Shown: one piece after another, positions 23,770 to 35,396 of the stretch
Layout of the letters: each line of letters opens with the position of its first letter
Position numbering within the stretch: the stretch's first letter is position 1
Assembly: GCA_024220505.1 (NCBI GenBank)
Contig: JAKZZE010000009.1
Coordinates: forward strand, 630,001 to 694,000
Length of the DNA: 64,000 nt
Source: Rhizopus arrhizus
Lineage: Eukaryota; Mucoromycota; Mucoromycetes; Mucorales; Rhizopodaceae
Direction of reading: 5' to 3'
The notes under the pieces: model-generated
Told to the model about the DNA's origin: nothing
What the model saw: the letters and a program-made list of their open reading frames with translations, nothing else
The model's database searches: none
Position numbers and translations under genes: made by a program

Positions 23770-24377
23770 ACTGTTTTCAAGAAGAAAAGACAACCCCCTT
23801 CACGTTTCTCACTTTATTTTGATATTCCGCATAAAAGATTTGTGACGTACTATCCGCTTCATACAAACAAAGTCTGGATATAGCGACTTATTTTATTAGT
23901 TTATAGTGTTGGTAGAGGAATTACTATCATGAAAACATTGATTTAACTATCTATTGATGCTTGATCTCTTGTCTTTATTTCCATATGCATATACAATCAC
24001 ACCTGAAATACTGTATCAATAAGTACCGTATAACTCCGCCGACTCATTTAAGCTGGTGCTGATCAAACATCAAACTGAGACAATTACCTATCAAATTGTA
24101 ACATACCCCATAAACAAACGTTCAGGTACAATTAATCAAACAGAGCTATCAGAAATTTATTGATCCTTTTCAGATTTTTAGTATACAAGAAGTTTGTTGA
24201 TTTAAAATAGACAAGTACATAGGTTAGCAAAATACGAAATTTAAGTATCATCGTTTTAAAGTTAAAAGTTGATTCAAAAACATAATTCATTTCAATCCAC
24301 TTTTCTTTGTTAGGCATTTTTAACTTTTACTCATTCATGAAGGATAAATTATAAAAAAGGCTATGACTTGAACTTCG

Positions 24378-24413
<36 letters not shown>

Positions 24414-25025
24414 TCTTCTAAATTATTTCTGAAATAGAATCGAAGAAATTATGAATTTGAACTTTAATTTGTCTTAAAAAAACCCATTTCTGAATTTAAA
24501 GTGCGAACACTATATTATACACTCTTACAAGAAAAGAAAAAAAAAACTGTATTGTACATTAAACATGGTTTAATATTCCAGGATTCATCTACACTTAGAC
24601 TATCCAAGTATTACACTTTACATCATCATGGTAAATTTACAATACATGATTTTTTGCTATAGTCATCTGATTCATATGGAAAGCCTACTGGTTACAATTA
24701 TTTGAACAGACTCCTGTCTTGAACGAGATTGTCATCAATCAAATTCAGAAAGAGCTATTGAAGCTATCTGCTTACAATCCTCTATGCTAATATCTTTAGT
24801 ATCTTCGTGACAAATTACTGTTTCATACGCTTGCTCACTTTTAATCCTTTGATGAGTTTTAATAAACATAAAAAAAAAAAATTAAGCATGGTTTAATTTA
24901 ATACATTAAGCATAGCTTAGGACTGGTGGCTTTTAATTATATCCAATACACTTTAAACCCCGGATCGATAATGGCATAAAGCCATACTCTGTTTTTCTCT
25001 CTCTTTTTCGCTTATTTGTATAAAT
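23770..25025. other. Intergenic, no gene seen
   Basis: About 1.25 kb between divergent MIC10 and the EF-hand gene. It contains a pure A33 tract (24378-24410) and two copies of a CATGGTTTAAT word (near 24565 and 24888). No coding signal. Confidence 0.45.
24378..24410. repeat. Pure poly(A) tract, 33 bp
   Basis: Uninterrupted A33, probably slippage-prone. No retroelement coding remnant was found next to it. Confidence 0.9.
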
Positions 25026-25608
25026 ATGAAAAAACACTCGAATAGACAGATAAAAAAAGGTAGAAAAAAAATAAACGACATTATTGCTCATCATATTACC
25101 AGCTTTTACAGTTTTTGAAAGCCATGATATAGATGATACTGGCTATTTAGATAATAACAGCCTTTATGAAGCATTAGTAGAATTAAAGTTACCTGTACAA
25201 TTGGAGGACATGCCAGATCTTTTTGAATCAGTTGGTAGACAAAAAGAAAAGACGATTGATCTAGAAGACTTTATGGATATTGTTACAGAGCTGCAGGTAA
25301 TAATAAATATACTTATGTGAAATTTTTTTAGTAAAGCAGATGTTTAGGAAGAAAATATGGATGAAGAGGAAGATTGCTTTATACCTGAAGAGCAAGAAAT
25401 CAAGTCAAATATTGCTTACCATATGCTGGAGGATCCTAATGTTAATGGTATTACCTTAAAAAGCCTGTTAACTGTGTGTGCTGCGCAAGAGCCATCGTGG
25501 ACAGAAAAGCAAATAATGGAAATGCTCAATGAGGCTGACTTGAATCATGATGGTATCATTGATTCACATGAATTTAATACCATTTGCAAAAGAGTAGGAT
25601 TGGCATAA
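25026..25608 (+). CDS. EF-hand (calmodulin/centrin-like) protein
   Basis: Three exons (25026-25059, 25112-25296, 25348-25608), 159 aa. The first exon is short (MKKHSNRQIKK) and joins at KK|VFESHD. Four EF-hand-like units can be laid out. The last (DLNHDGIIDSHEF, C-terminal) is a canonical Ca2+ loop with Asp at 1, 3 and 5 and Glu at 12. The first (DIDDTGYLDNNSL) has Ser at position 12 and should bind weakly. The two middle units lack most ligands. Layout and length fit calmodulin-like regulators; the partner is unknown. The poor first exon makes the exact start less certain than the rest. Confidence 0.75.
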
Positions 25609-26254
25609 GGTTGCAGGGTAACAACATTTACTATGTTTAAACAAGAAAGACACATGTTCTTCATGAAAAATGTAGAAACAAGCGAAGGATATTTGCTTTT
25701 ATGAAATAAAATATTTCATTAATGAAACAAGACAACCCATTCCCATGAATGCTATTAGCGTTAAGTATGATAAATAGCTTTTTCTCCCACTAATATTGTG
25801 ATCCCATATTAAAAGTAAGGAATAACATACAAGAACGCGTAAAAGCTGATGAAGGATAGTATCATTCACAAACCACATGCCAAAGATAAGACTATAAAAA
25901 CAAATACTTAAACTCTCAAATTTCATCTTAAAATGTCAGAAATTTAATTTAGTAATCAAACTCAAAGACAAAAAAAGCGTTTTTGTTTCACTAACCTACT
26001 TTCAATTAATCTTCTTTTGTTAGCACTGTAGCACAAGCATGTGATTGAGATGTTCACTCCAGATATGCAGTAATATGTGTAACCTACATAGTTATGGTTT
26101 GCTTCTCAAAAGCATCTTTTGAAAATATTTCTCAAATACAATGTAGATATCCAATTCGATATATTTATCAATAGTAATACTAATATTCGTTACAGAAGTA
26201 AATATATAATACGCTTAAAAATAAGGATGATAAAAAGGAAAAATAGTGGTATAT
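25609..26254. other. Convergent 3' spacer, no gene seen
   Basis: 646 bp between the EF-hand gene and the TFIIB-family gene, AT-rich. The minus frame at 25699-25926 has no recognisable motif. Confidence 0.45.
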
Positions 26255-27390
26255 TTATATAGGTGCAAGCAATGATTCAGTTAAATACAATGCTACCTCT
26301 TGATCGGACATATCATCTTGAGTAACGTCAACGCTATCAATGTCTCGAGGAAAATTAGCAATACCAAACCGCTCTTTGAACAAGAAGGAATTACTTTTGT
26401 CACATAAAGCTTGGGGATGCCATGTTTCTAATTCTTCTACAGAATAGCCTCTAGAGAGCAAGTTCCACATGTGAAATTCCAAACTTGTTTTTGAATTTGG
26501 TTCTATTCCTTGGTCGAATTTTTGCTTTGCTTCTCTTATTGTCTCAGTGAATTCTTCTCGTTTTCGTTCTGCTTTTCTAATGGTTTGAGATTGATAATTC
26601 GAAGCATTAAAGATGGGATCAGGTCCATGGAAGAAGGTAAGGATATCATCTAGGAAGTAGACGGCATTTTTAGGATTAACGGAGGATAACCAAGGTACTT
26701 TTTCAAGACAGGTTCCTAGCAATTTTAAGATGTCATTATATCGATCGGCAAGTATCCTATGGCTTATTTCTATAATTGGCTCTATCGTTTGCATCTTATA
26801 AACATATAGTGGAGATGATAATGCTGATTTCTTTTTACATTCCTTCCTCTGTAAGTACAAAGCTGAAATAAATATCGCAGCACAAATGACTGGTCGAATA
26901 TGTGCACTTTCACCTATACCATGATTCTTTGCAAATTCCGTCAACTGCCTTGCGATCTTGATTAATTGACTCTTGATTGGTTTTTTATAAAGTTTTTTAA
27001 ATTTCTGTTGTAACTGTTGAACCACTGTTGGATATAGTTTCTCGACAACAAAGTTCACTTGCAATTGAACATCACTGATTTTTTGAAACCGTGTAAATGA
27101 GGGAAACAAGGTTAAATAAATACTTCTGATATGTTTTAAATCTACAGGCTCAGGGAAGGCTTTTAAATAATCAGAAAGTAGCCAACCAGGTCTGGAATCA
27201 GATCCAATGAGAGTTGCCAGAACAAGACCAATCTCAATACCTTTCCAAGCATTCAACTTTGATTTATATTTATTATAGAAGCCAATAGCCTCATTGTAAG
27301 CATCATTAGGAATGTCGAAATATTTAAATACTTTTTCGATGCGTTTGCAATTGATAGTCTCGGTGCCAGTCTGTAATGAAAGAATTAGAA

Positions 27391-27434
<44 letters not shown>

Positions 27435-27590
27435 GACATGCTTAATTTGACTTCTTCCATACTTATATTCTGTTTCCTGCTCTTCACCTATATACAAATC
27501 ATCTAATACTGTTCCACAATCCGAACAAACTATAACATAGTATTCATCTATTACAGAATTTGAACTATTACAATTTGGACAGATTGTCAT
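26255..27590 (-). CDS. TFIIB-family general transcription factor, BRF2-like
   Basis: Two exons (27590-27432, 27370-26255), 424 aa. The N-terminus is a TFIIB-type zinc ribbon, CPNC (residues 4-7), then CSDCG (23-27). A helical core in the position of the cyclin repeats follows, with NEAIGFYNKYKSKLNAWKG and ICAAIFISALYLQ. Near the C-terminus is DDMSDQEVALYLTESLL. The short ribbon, divergent cyclin folds, a VPWL...VYFLDDILTFF block and the acidic SDxEVxxYL tail recall BRF2 (TFIIIB50), which directs RNA polymerase III at type 3 promoters, more than TFIIB or BRF1. That call is inference. The intron contains a pure T-run (27398-27429). It is divergent from no close neighbour; the G-alpha gene ends 63 bp upstream. 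Confidence 0.7.
27398..27429. repeat. Poly(T) tract inside an intron (32 bp)
   Basis: T32 on the plus strand lies two bases inside the donor of the BRF2-like gene intron (transcribed as A32). Only 27 bp remain to the acceptor. Confidence 0.9.
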
Positions 27591-27653
27591 CAAGGAAAAA
27601 AAAAAGAAAAAATTAGAAAACTATGTTTTTATTATTAGATCGGCGATTTAATA

Positions 27654-29149
27654 CTACAGTAAAAGGGTTTGAAGATTTTCTTGAAGAATACTATCAGATA
27701 CGGATTCCATAACAACGGCTAATAATTTGGTATCCGTAGCAACAGTAAAATGCACATATATTTGCTTTTGATGATTTGCATTTAAACATAAAAATCTTGA
27801 TTTAAAGTATTCCTTTGCTTGATTGTAGTCTGTTGGTGAGCCTATTTTGTTTGATGAGTAAAAATGATCTATTTGTATTGTATTTTCAATACAAACCTCT
27901 ATAATCAGGAAAATAATCTTTTACGTTGGATTTCAATAGCTTTTTCTTAAATAAATCATTCTTATTTAAGAATAGGATAATAGAAGTATTTATAAACCAT
28001 TTAGAATTACATATTGATTCAAACAGCATAAAGGCTTCATACATCTACGTGTACGATTAGATGTAAATAAAAAAAAATATGTGTTATTTGTGGAAATCTC
28101 TTACTTGATTCTATAATGAAATGGTTATTAATCTACATGTATTTCATATGCTGCATATTTTTTCTTACAGAGTATTTATCTTCAACTAAACAACTATCAT
28201 ATCCGCTTAAAGCTACCACAAATAAGATGGCGGCGACATTATCAAAGCAGTGAATCCTATCACAAGTGTTACTAAGCAATAAAAGAAAAACTCAACTAAA
28301 GTTTAATACCATTTCTTTCTCTCACTTCTTTGCCCCCCAACGTCCAGCATTTTATAAGTTACTGATCCATTTCTAAATTTGGTTTCCACGATTCCTGAAA
28401 ATGGGATTTATTTTAAAGGACAGTTTTTAAAGAAAAAAGTGGGGAAAAAAATTATAAACTCACCAGTCGTTTTTATTCTGCAGTGAATGATATCAGCATC
28501 AGATGGTATAAATCCAGGTTGAAAAATTCGATCGAGTTCGTCAAAAAAACTACAGACATGATGAGTTTATGTTTTCATTGTCAATAAATAGCAGTATTTT
28601 ACTAATAAATATTTTCATTAAAAGCAAAGGTGTGTCCTTTTGAAAACGTTTCTTGGATACCTTTATCTTTCCATAATGATTTTAGTGGTTCAAGATATTC
28701 TATTGGATAAGACTCTTGTAAGGATAAAGTAGTCGGTATTTGTTCAAACAGTGCAATATAATCCTATAAAGAGGATTAACGCCTAAAAATGAAGAGAAAT
28801 CTAGATAGTGCAAATTACCCAGTTGGCATCGTTTTCAAATGTGAGTTTATTAAGGTGCATGCCTTCTAATAAGGCTTGCATGGATCCTAATATGTTTGTG
28901 AATATCATTAAACGAAAGTTTTCTCTTTCAAGTTTCGAGAACCCAGAAGCATGAATTAACCTCATTTGCTTTATGATCGTTGACTTTCCAGAGTCACCAG
29001 CGCCTTTTTTATTTATTTATTATAAGTATAGAAGGGAAAAAAAATGGATTACCTAACAATAAAATTTTTATTTCTTTTGCTTCTCTTTTTCTTTCCAATC
29101 GAAGTTGTTTATCAATTGCTTTTGACTTTGAACTAATGCTGTTTCCCAT
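27654..29149 (-). CDS. Heterotrimeric G-protein alpha subunit
   Basis: Nine exons (29149-29053, 29003-28819, 28763-28603, 28549-28464, 28394-28310, 28256-28169, 28110-28105, 28044-27897, 27841-27654), 347 aa. G1 GAGDSGKST, switch I CRIKTTG with the catalytic Arg, switch [14 protein letters not shown] with the Gln, NKND-type NKNDLF and VATD (G5) are all present. The N-terminus MGNSIS is a myristoylation signal but lacks a nearby Cys for palmitoylation. The C-terminus [11 protein letters not shown] lacks the Cys of Gi-type proteins. Exon 7 is just 6 nt (encoding NQ), needed to give YSNQMYEAFM. It transmits receptor signals, in fungi typically to cAMP or pheromone pathways. Confidence 0.92.
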
Positions 29150-29294
29150 GTGTTTAAAGTAAGAAAGAAAGTAAAAGCAACGAAAAATTTTTAGCTTGTA
29201 TTTTTTAAAATTAATTTTTGTCATTTAATGTTTGACAAGTAGTGCATTGATCTTCAGCAAAGCGGAGTTTAACAAGGGGAAGCCTGCCCCTTTT

Positions 29295-30223
29295 TTATTT
29301 CTTCACTTTCCCATTCCATCCCGGTTCTTCTACTTGGTTGTATTTTTCTTTCCAAATCCATGAGTTACCGATAATACCTTGCCCTTGCTTTTCAGCTAAT
29401 CGATAATATTTGGCTGCTAAATATAAATCCTTTTTGACACCTATCCCATGCATATAACAAAACCCTAAATCATTTTGTGCATCTGGATCTCCTAAATTAG
29501 AGGCTATTTGGAAATAATAGGCTGCTGTTTCCAAATTCTTTGGTACCTTTTTTATATATAAAGCAGTGAATAAAAAATATTGTATACAAACTATTGAACA
29601 TAAACTTACTCCCCAACCATGGCGAAAACAAACACCTAGTTCATATATGGCAAGTACTAACTCTGATTTAGCCACCATAGCTGACTGTGCTACGTTGGTT
29701 TGTAATTCATAAACTGCTGACTCTGCTGCACTTTGTAAATATTTCACTGCCTTAATTGGATCTTTTTTACAACCCTTAACTCACACCCATACAGTATTAG
29801 CTTTCTTTTCTTTTCACTTCTTTTTTACTTATTTACCCAACCGTGTCTTAAAGCAATGCCATAAAAGAATAAGCCTAAAGGTGATCCATGCTGTGATGAT
29901 AATCTCCAATAATACGTTGCTTTTTCAAGTTCACCTTTTTCATGATACTTTAAGCCTAATTGAAGATATTTATTGCTTTCTTCCTCTTCTTCCTTTTTCT
30001 GTGCAAACACCAACATATTGTCATCTTTAAAGTTTGATTGTTTTAATGGAGGTGGTGCCATTATATGGGATTCTAACATATCATGATCTATTTGCACTGA
30101 TCGAGGTCTTGAAGGAGTCATAATAGATGAACGTATAGACGATAAATCAGTATTTGATTTTTGTTGATGAAGTGGTGGTTTTCTATCAACGATTGAAAAT
30201 GCTTTTCTTAATCTATTCATCAT
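29295..30223 (-). CDS. Sel1-repeat protein
   Basis: Three exons (30223-29837, 29774-29610, 29546-29295), 267 aa. The N-terminal third is Ser/Pro-rich and probably disordered. Then come Sel1-like repeats: YLQLGLKYHEKGELEKATYY, LFFYGIALRHGWGCKKDP, LAIYELGVCFRHGWGVPKN, and NDLGFCYMHGIGVKKDLYLA. Each has the AxxxLGxxYxxGxGVxxD pattern. The end (IGNSWIWKEKY and a basic tail) recalls fungal Dsf2/Nif1-type Sel1 proteins linked to cell-cycle kinases, but this is a weak resemblance. The acceptor of exon 2 (29775) was set by the repeat pattern. Confidence 0.75.
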
Positions 30224-31780
30224 TGCAGAAAGGAAAGAAAACGAAAGAAAATAAAAAGAAAAATAAAAAAGATTTTTTATGTATATTTTTGGAATGATGA
30301 AACTTACCAGTAATCATATCTAACATTTGGACTTTTTGATAACTTTTTGAGACTCAGTGAGGTACTTCGCAAGACTATTTTTAGAGTTAATGGTTTTCTG
30401 ACCCTTGAATTATAGATAGAAGCACAGTCAGTGCACTCATGTATGCGCACAAGGAAAGCTGAGCTATGCTAAAGCACATGAGCATATTGTTATTGTTAGC
30501 TGTGGTCAATGATTTAATTATCAAAATATACTAACAATAAAACTTTCTCCTTTTTTCTGTTTTGTTGATATTTATCACTTACTTCATACTACATCAGCAT
30601 CTTTTATGATCATTAAATCCAACAAAATATACAATAATTTATTGAACTACATTTGTTATTTATTATGCCGACATTTTTTATACGAAGATCGCAGGAGTTA
30701 CGCAACACAAAAAGGGAACGCAATTATGCTGAGCATCAAGTGTGACAACAATAATTAAAAAGTAAAAGCGAAAATCATCACTTTAGAGACTGATATAGCC
30801 AAAATAAAAGAATTATTTACAAAACCATAATTTTACTAGTAAACATGTTTTCTCTATCTTGAGTTTTAAGACTGTTTATATAAAAAGAATGGGTTTACAG
30901 CCAAATAATTTGATATATTAAAAGCTACCTTGAAGCTAAACAATACTTCGAGCTTGGCTTCAATTCCTTTATATCTGTCTTCATGTTGTTTGATTTTATC
31001 ATTTTAAAAGTAGAGCATAATTGCTCGTAATTGGTAAACTTGAGCACACATAATTCAAAAGCTAGATTGGTATATATCTTTCCAGTAAATAAAATTTCAA
31101 ACACTTACAGCTCTTTGTCATAATCTACTGCTTTTAAATGAACGCGTAATTATCTTTTATATACTTCAGCTCTTGTTCGCCTCCTCTCGTTTATCCAAGC
31201 CTTTGCTTCTCAAAACAATTTTGCTATGCTGCAACCTATTTCAACACCATGCCGGCTGATAACAATGAAGTCTAGACAGCTTGCTTTTTACTCAGCTGTA
31301 ATCTCATATCTTAGTACAACAAGGATTATGCTTTTATAATAAAATTCATTACTAATATCTCTTTAATTATGGGTACTTCAACGGCCGAAAATTTTACCAA
31401 TGTACTGAAATGGCGTTACGCATAGAAAAGGCATTTTGAAACCAAATGAAAGTACTTCTAATGGCATAGTTTATCTAAGACTGGATGTAAGAGTAATTTA
31501 TTTTTTTTACCTGTCTTCCTCAATCATAATTTTCAAACAAAAATCTATGAGTAATACAGTTGTTAGTATATTATTTAAGCTTTTTAATTCAACTTTATAA
31601 AATAGAAATAATATTATTATACTGATGTATCGTTAAAATAAACATCAGATGATTAGATAAATACTATCTATAATTTCAGTAAAGGTAAACAAGATACAAG
31701 TAAAAATAAAAAAGACAGGCAATTTTGTACATAAAGTTGCTTTATTGTTCATAGTTTGTAACACGATTTATTTACACACA
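30224..31780. other. Long intergenic stretch, no gene seen
   Basis: About 1.55 kb between the Sel1 gene start and the SUMO-ligase gene stop. AT-rich with closely spaced stops in all frames; no repeat or RNA gene recognised. Confidence 0.45.
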
Positions 31781-33780
31781 CTACATTAATTTTTGTCGTT
31801 TTGCAGTATTATTGTCATCATCTTCTTCATCACTGATTAAATCAACTACTTCTATATTATTCTCAACCTTTTGTATTTTGCCTTCTTTTCTATTATAATC
31901 ATTTTTTGTTTCATCCTCTTCATCGTCATTATACTTAATACTATCATCATCATCATCATCATCATCGTCGTCGTCGTCATCTTCTTTTGTTATTCTTATA
32001 TTACTGTGATCATCTTTAAATTCAATTTCTGCTACATTTTTAGGCAAGACTTTTAACAATTCCCCAAAGAATAAATCATGAGCAAGATTATCTGATGTAC
32101 ATATTTCGTTGCAATGGGGACATATCCAGTTAGGATATTCTGTCTTATTAGATGTTAAATAGTTGTGTAAATCAAAGCACTGAACATAAAATAGCTTTAG
32201 AATTTCCTTTCATGCATATTATTAATATCACTTACAGCAACATGTTTACATCTCAGACCTTTTACTGGTGTTTTCATCCTTCGAAATGAAAATGGACACT
32301 TCAAATTCACTTTGACTGAACTTTGTTTTATAGCAATTTCATCATCATTGTCATTACCTGGTTTCTTTCCCAACAGGACATCAATCATATCCTTCCCCAT
32401 CTTCACAGGCAGCTCTTTTTGCTTTACTCTTTCAAGAATATAGTGTTCGCTTTCTCGAACATAGAGACGTACACAAAACCTATAACTCTATTAAAATATA
32501 TGTGTGTGAGAATCATAGGACACGTTCTTAATATTTTTTACCTCGATACAATGTTTTTTCGAACTTACACATGCACATTTATCTTGAAATAATCTAATAT
32601 GGTTCTTTCCATCTTTCAACACATTTTTCAAGTCATACGGCTTATCCTTCCCTACGTAAGTGGCACTCCTACCTTCAATTGATTTTTTCTAAATCATGTA
32701 ATAAAAATTATTTAAAACAACGTGAATATGTGATTTTTTATTATTATTTTCTTCTATACCTTTTCAAGTTGAAGCATATGATTATTAACAGATATTCTTA
32801 TATGATCAGGCCAGCACATCTTTTTTTCAGCCTTAACTTGCCACGCAGTAAGTATGATAACGAGTGGTAAGCCCCTGTTGGGCTGAACAACTTTGTTTCT
32901 TTCACTGTATAAGTTATTATATTGATTGGTTGCAATTGAGAAATATTTGTCCGTAATTTGCTGACCGTGAATAAGATGGAATGGTTCAACCAAATTTAGT
33001 ATCAACTTAGGAAACAGTGCAAGATCCTTTGTATCTACTTCGTCTTTAGGATCACCTATGGCTGTCATTTTTGTCGGCAATAGGGATTGATCATGAGATG
33101 GCTGAGGAATATTTGGCAAACAAGGGGTAACAAACCGTTGCTTCTGTGCTGGAGGAGTAGCCGGTAAACTTTCTGATGATGAACGAGGCACTTTTGGTGC
33201 AGTGTTATCTGCAGAAGTCCCGTTTGACTCAGTAGCCGCAAATATATACGAGAAATCATTCAAAACTTGTTCATTGATAGATTGTTGTATATTTGCAGAA
33301 TTCAGTCCCTGAGCCTGAAAGTTGGCATTTGGTGTGATGGATTGTGGTTGTCGTTGATATATATTATATATAGGACTTGATGTTGCTATTTGATGATGGT
33401 ATTGCTGCTGCTGCTGTAACTGTTGTTGTTGCTGTTGTTGTTGTGGTTGTGGTTGTGGTTGTGGTTGTGGTTGTGGTTGTTGATATAGATGATGTTGCAA
33501 ATATTGTTGAAGTAGCTGTTGTTGCTTCATTCTCATAAATCTTTCATGATGTTGCTGCTGTGTGAGGTTTTGATTTTCTTGTTGTGGTGCTCTTTGACGC
33601 ATAGGTGATTGATTTGCTGGGTATTGAAATTGTGCTGATTGCATATATTGCGTTGTATTCTGTTGATTAACTTTGGAAGTAGATGGTAAGTGAGTAGACG
33701 AAGCCATTGTAGACGCTAATTTCTGACTATTTATTTGTCCAGGACTGGTGTTAAAGATAGGAGCAAAATCATGCGATCGC

Positions 33781-33813
<33 letters not shown>

Positions 33814-34823
33814 CTATAAATATGTTGCCCCGAAGTTTGATGAGGATTGTACTGTAGCTGCGTAGGAGATGGAGGTATGGCATAGATCACTTGATTATTA
33901 ACAGGAATCTGATGTTGTAGCTGTTGTTGCTGTATATTGGGATTATATTGTGTCCAAGAAGGGTACGGATAATGAGATGGGTATATTGTTGCAAAGCTTT
34001 GTGATATAGGTGTTGGTACAAATGGAACAGGGTTGGTAAAAGTGGCCTGTGTTCTTGGAGAAGGTGACTGATGTGTTGCATTTTGTTGATTATGCAAATT
34101 AATCAAATTACGGTCACTTAGAATGAAAGCAGAACTCTCTGGTTGAGTAGCAGGAGAAGCGATACTAGAGTGGCCAGGAGAATTTGAGTGAAGCGCAGTC
34201 GGCGTTTCTGGAAAAGACGTGTTGTATAATACGCTATCCATGCCAGATATAGCTACCTCTGTTGAATTATTATAGTTTGTCTGTGTTTGTGTGGACGCTG
34301 CTGGAGTCGTTGCTACTGGTGTAGTTGCTACTGGTGTAGTTGCTACTGGTGTGGTTGCTACTGGTGTGGATGCCGTTAAGGGTTGTGGTTGGGTAAAAGA
34401 AGAAGGGGTTCCACTCGTCGGCTTTTCTTTTCTTACTGAACTATTCAACTCTGAATAAAGTTCTATAATGGCTGCTTGTACTTCAGAGCTAAGGACTGCG
34501 CAGTTTTCTCTAGCTTTTTTCAATATTTGAGAGCCTGACCATTTCCCAAAGTATTTAGCCTTTTCCCCAACTATCAATAAACATTTCAAAAATGCAATTT
34601 CACAGTAAGCGTTGTAAACACAGTTATCGCTCATTAAGTTGAGTAATTCATCACATGCACTACCATAAGAAGCAATGTTTTGCAGTTCCTTTTCTATTTG
34701 TTGTAATCTATAATATGTCTTCTTTGCTTCAGGCGTAAACTGAATTTGATTTTGTTGATTGTTTAATTGCATATTTTGATTATTTAATGATTGACGTATG
34801 CTTGTTGAATCATTACTAAACAT
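31781..34823 (-). CDS. SP-RING SUMO E3 ligase, ZMIZ (Zimp)-like
   Basis: Four exons (34823-32760, 32688-32542, 32487-32236, 32179-31781), 953 aa. Residues 30-130 form a helical, TPR-like region (YYRLQQIEKELQNI, AFLKCLLIVGEKAKYFG, EVQAAIIELYSEL) like the N-terminus of animal ZMIZ1/2. The middle 450 residues are Q/P/S/T-rich with a VATTP repeat and poly-Q. A PINIT-like segment (YDLKNVLKDGKNHIRL) leads into the SP-RING, CPFSFRRMKTPVKGLRCKHV then CFDLHNY and WICPHC, which recruits Ubc9-SUMO. The tail has an Asp run and a SUMO-interacting motif (EVVDLISDEEDDD). The order helical N-terminus, Q-rich, SP-RING is that of ZMIZ rather than Siz/PIAS, which start with a SAP domain. Confidence 0.85.
31941..31980. 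repeat. ATC/GTC trinucleotide run encoding poly-Asp
   Basis: On the coding (minus) strand this is a GAT/GAC run giving D13 in the acidic tail of the SUMO ligase. In-frame length variation between strains is likely. Confidence 0.9.
33395..33480. repeat. CAG/CAA and CCA-CAA repeats encoding poly-Gln and Pro-Gln
   Basis: Inside exon 1 of the ZMIZ-like gene, a hexamer run gives PQ repeats next to a Q tract; a second Q tract is near 33778-33815 and a 15-bp repeat coding VATTP lies at about 34305-34370. Confidence 0.85.
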
Positions 34824-35149
34824 TATACTGTGCTTTAACTATCCACAAGTATAAAAAAGAAAAGAAAAACATGTCAATATAATTAAATAAAAAAGAAGGG
34901 ATCTTTTTTTCTTTCTGAAACAAAAATAACCAGAGCCTGCTTTACCTAAAGTAATTTGAAAAACTAATGTAGAATTTATAAAAATAATTAACTTCAAACG
35001 CGACGTTTAAATATGTTACCTCTTAACACTTGAATAAATGGATTACAATAAACGAAAACTTTCCCTGTCCTCCTTTTTTGTAAAAAAAATTAAAAAAATT
35101 AAGAAAAAATGTAATAAATTGGGAATAGCAATACTTATTTTGTAGTATA
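34824..35149. other. Upstream region of the ZMIZ-like gene up to the transposon edge
   Basis: 326 bp, AT-rich. The transposon's left end lies within this gene's likely promoter region. TA at 35148-35149 is the left target-site copy. Confidence 0.6.
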
Positions 35150-35171
35150 CAGTGTGACTAGTAAATTTTGT
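35150..35171 (+). repeat. Left terminal inverted repeat
   Basis: 22 bp starting CAGTG. It matches the reverse complement of the right end at 19 of 22 positions, including the last 11 bases exactly. Confidence 0.9.
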
Positions 35172-35179
35172 CCATTCTG

Positions 35180-35235
35180 AAAAAATAAACGGCAACTTCC
35201 GAAAAATAAATGGCGGTTACCTAAAAATAAACGGC
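35180..35235 (+). repeat. Left subterminal repeats, 21-bp period
   Basis: Three copies of a 14-bp word (A/T-rich then AAATAAAYGGC) at 35180-35193, 35201-35214 and 35222-35235, spaced exactly 21 bp. Reverse-complement relatives occur at the right end, so they are probably transposase-binding or end-recognition repeats. Confidence 0.85.
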
Positions 35236-35396
35236 ACTACCTGATAGATGTTTAGCTGTTTGCTAGCAAATAATTGTCGCTCTTAAAACTTTACTTTGTC
35301 TTTTTGGGCCGAGTCAAATTGGCGTTACTGAGGGATTATCGTCGGCTATGATGTAAAGGCTTTATTTCTTTCCCTTCGCTCTAACAATTGAATAAC

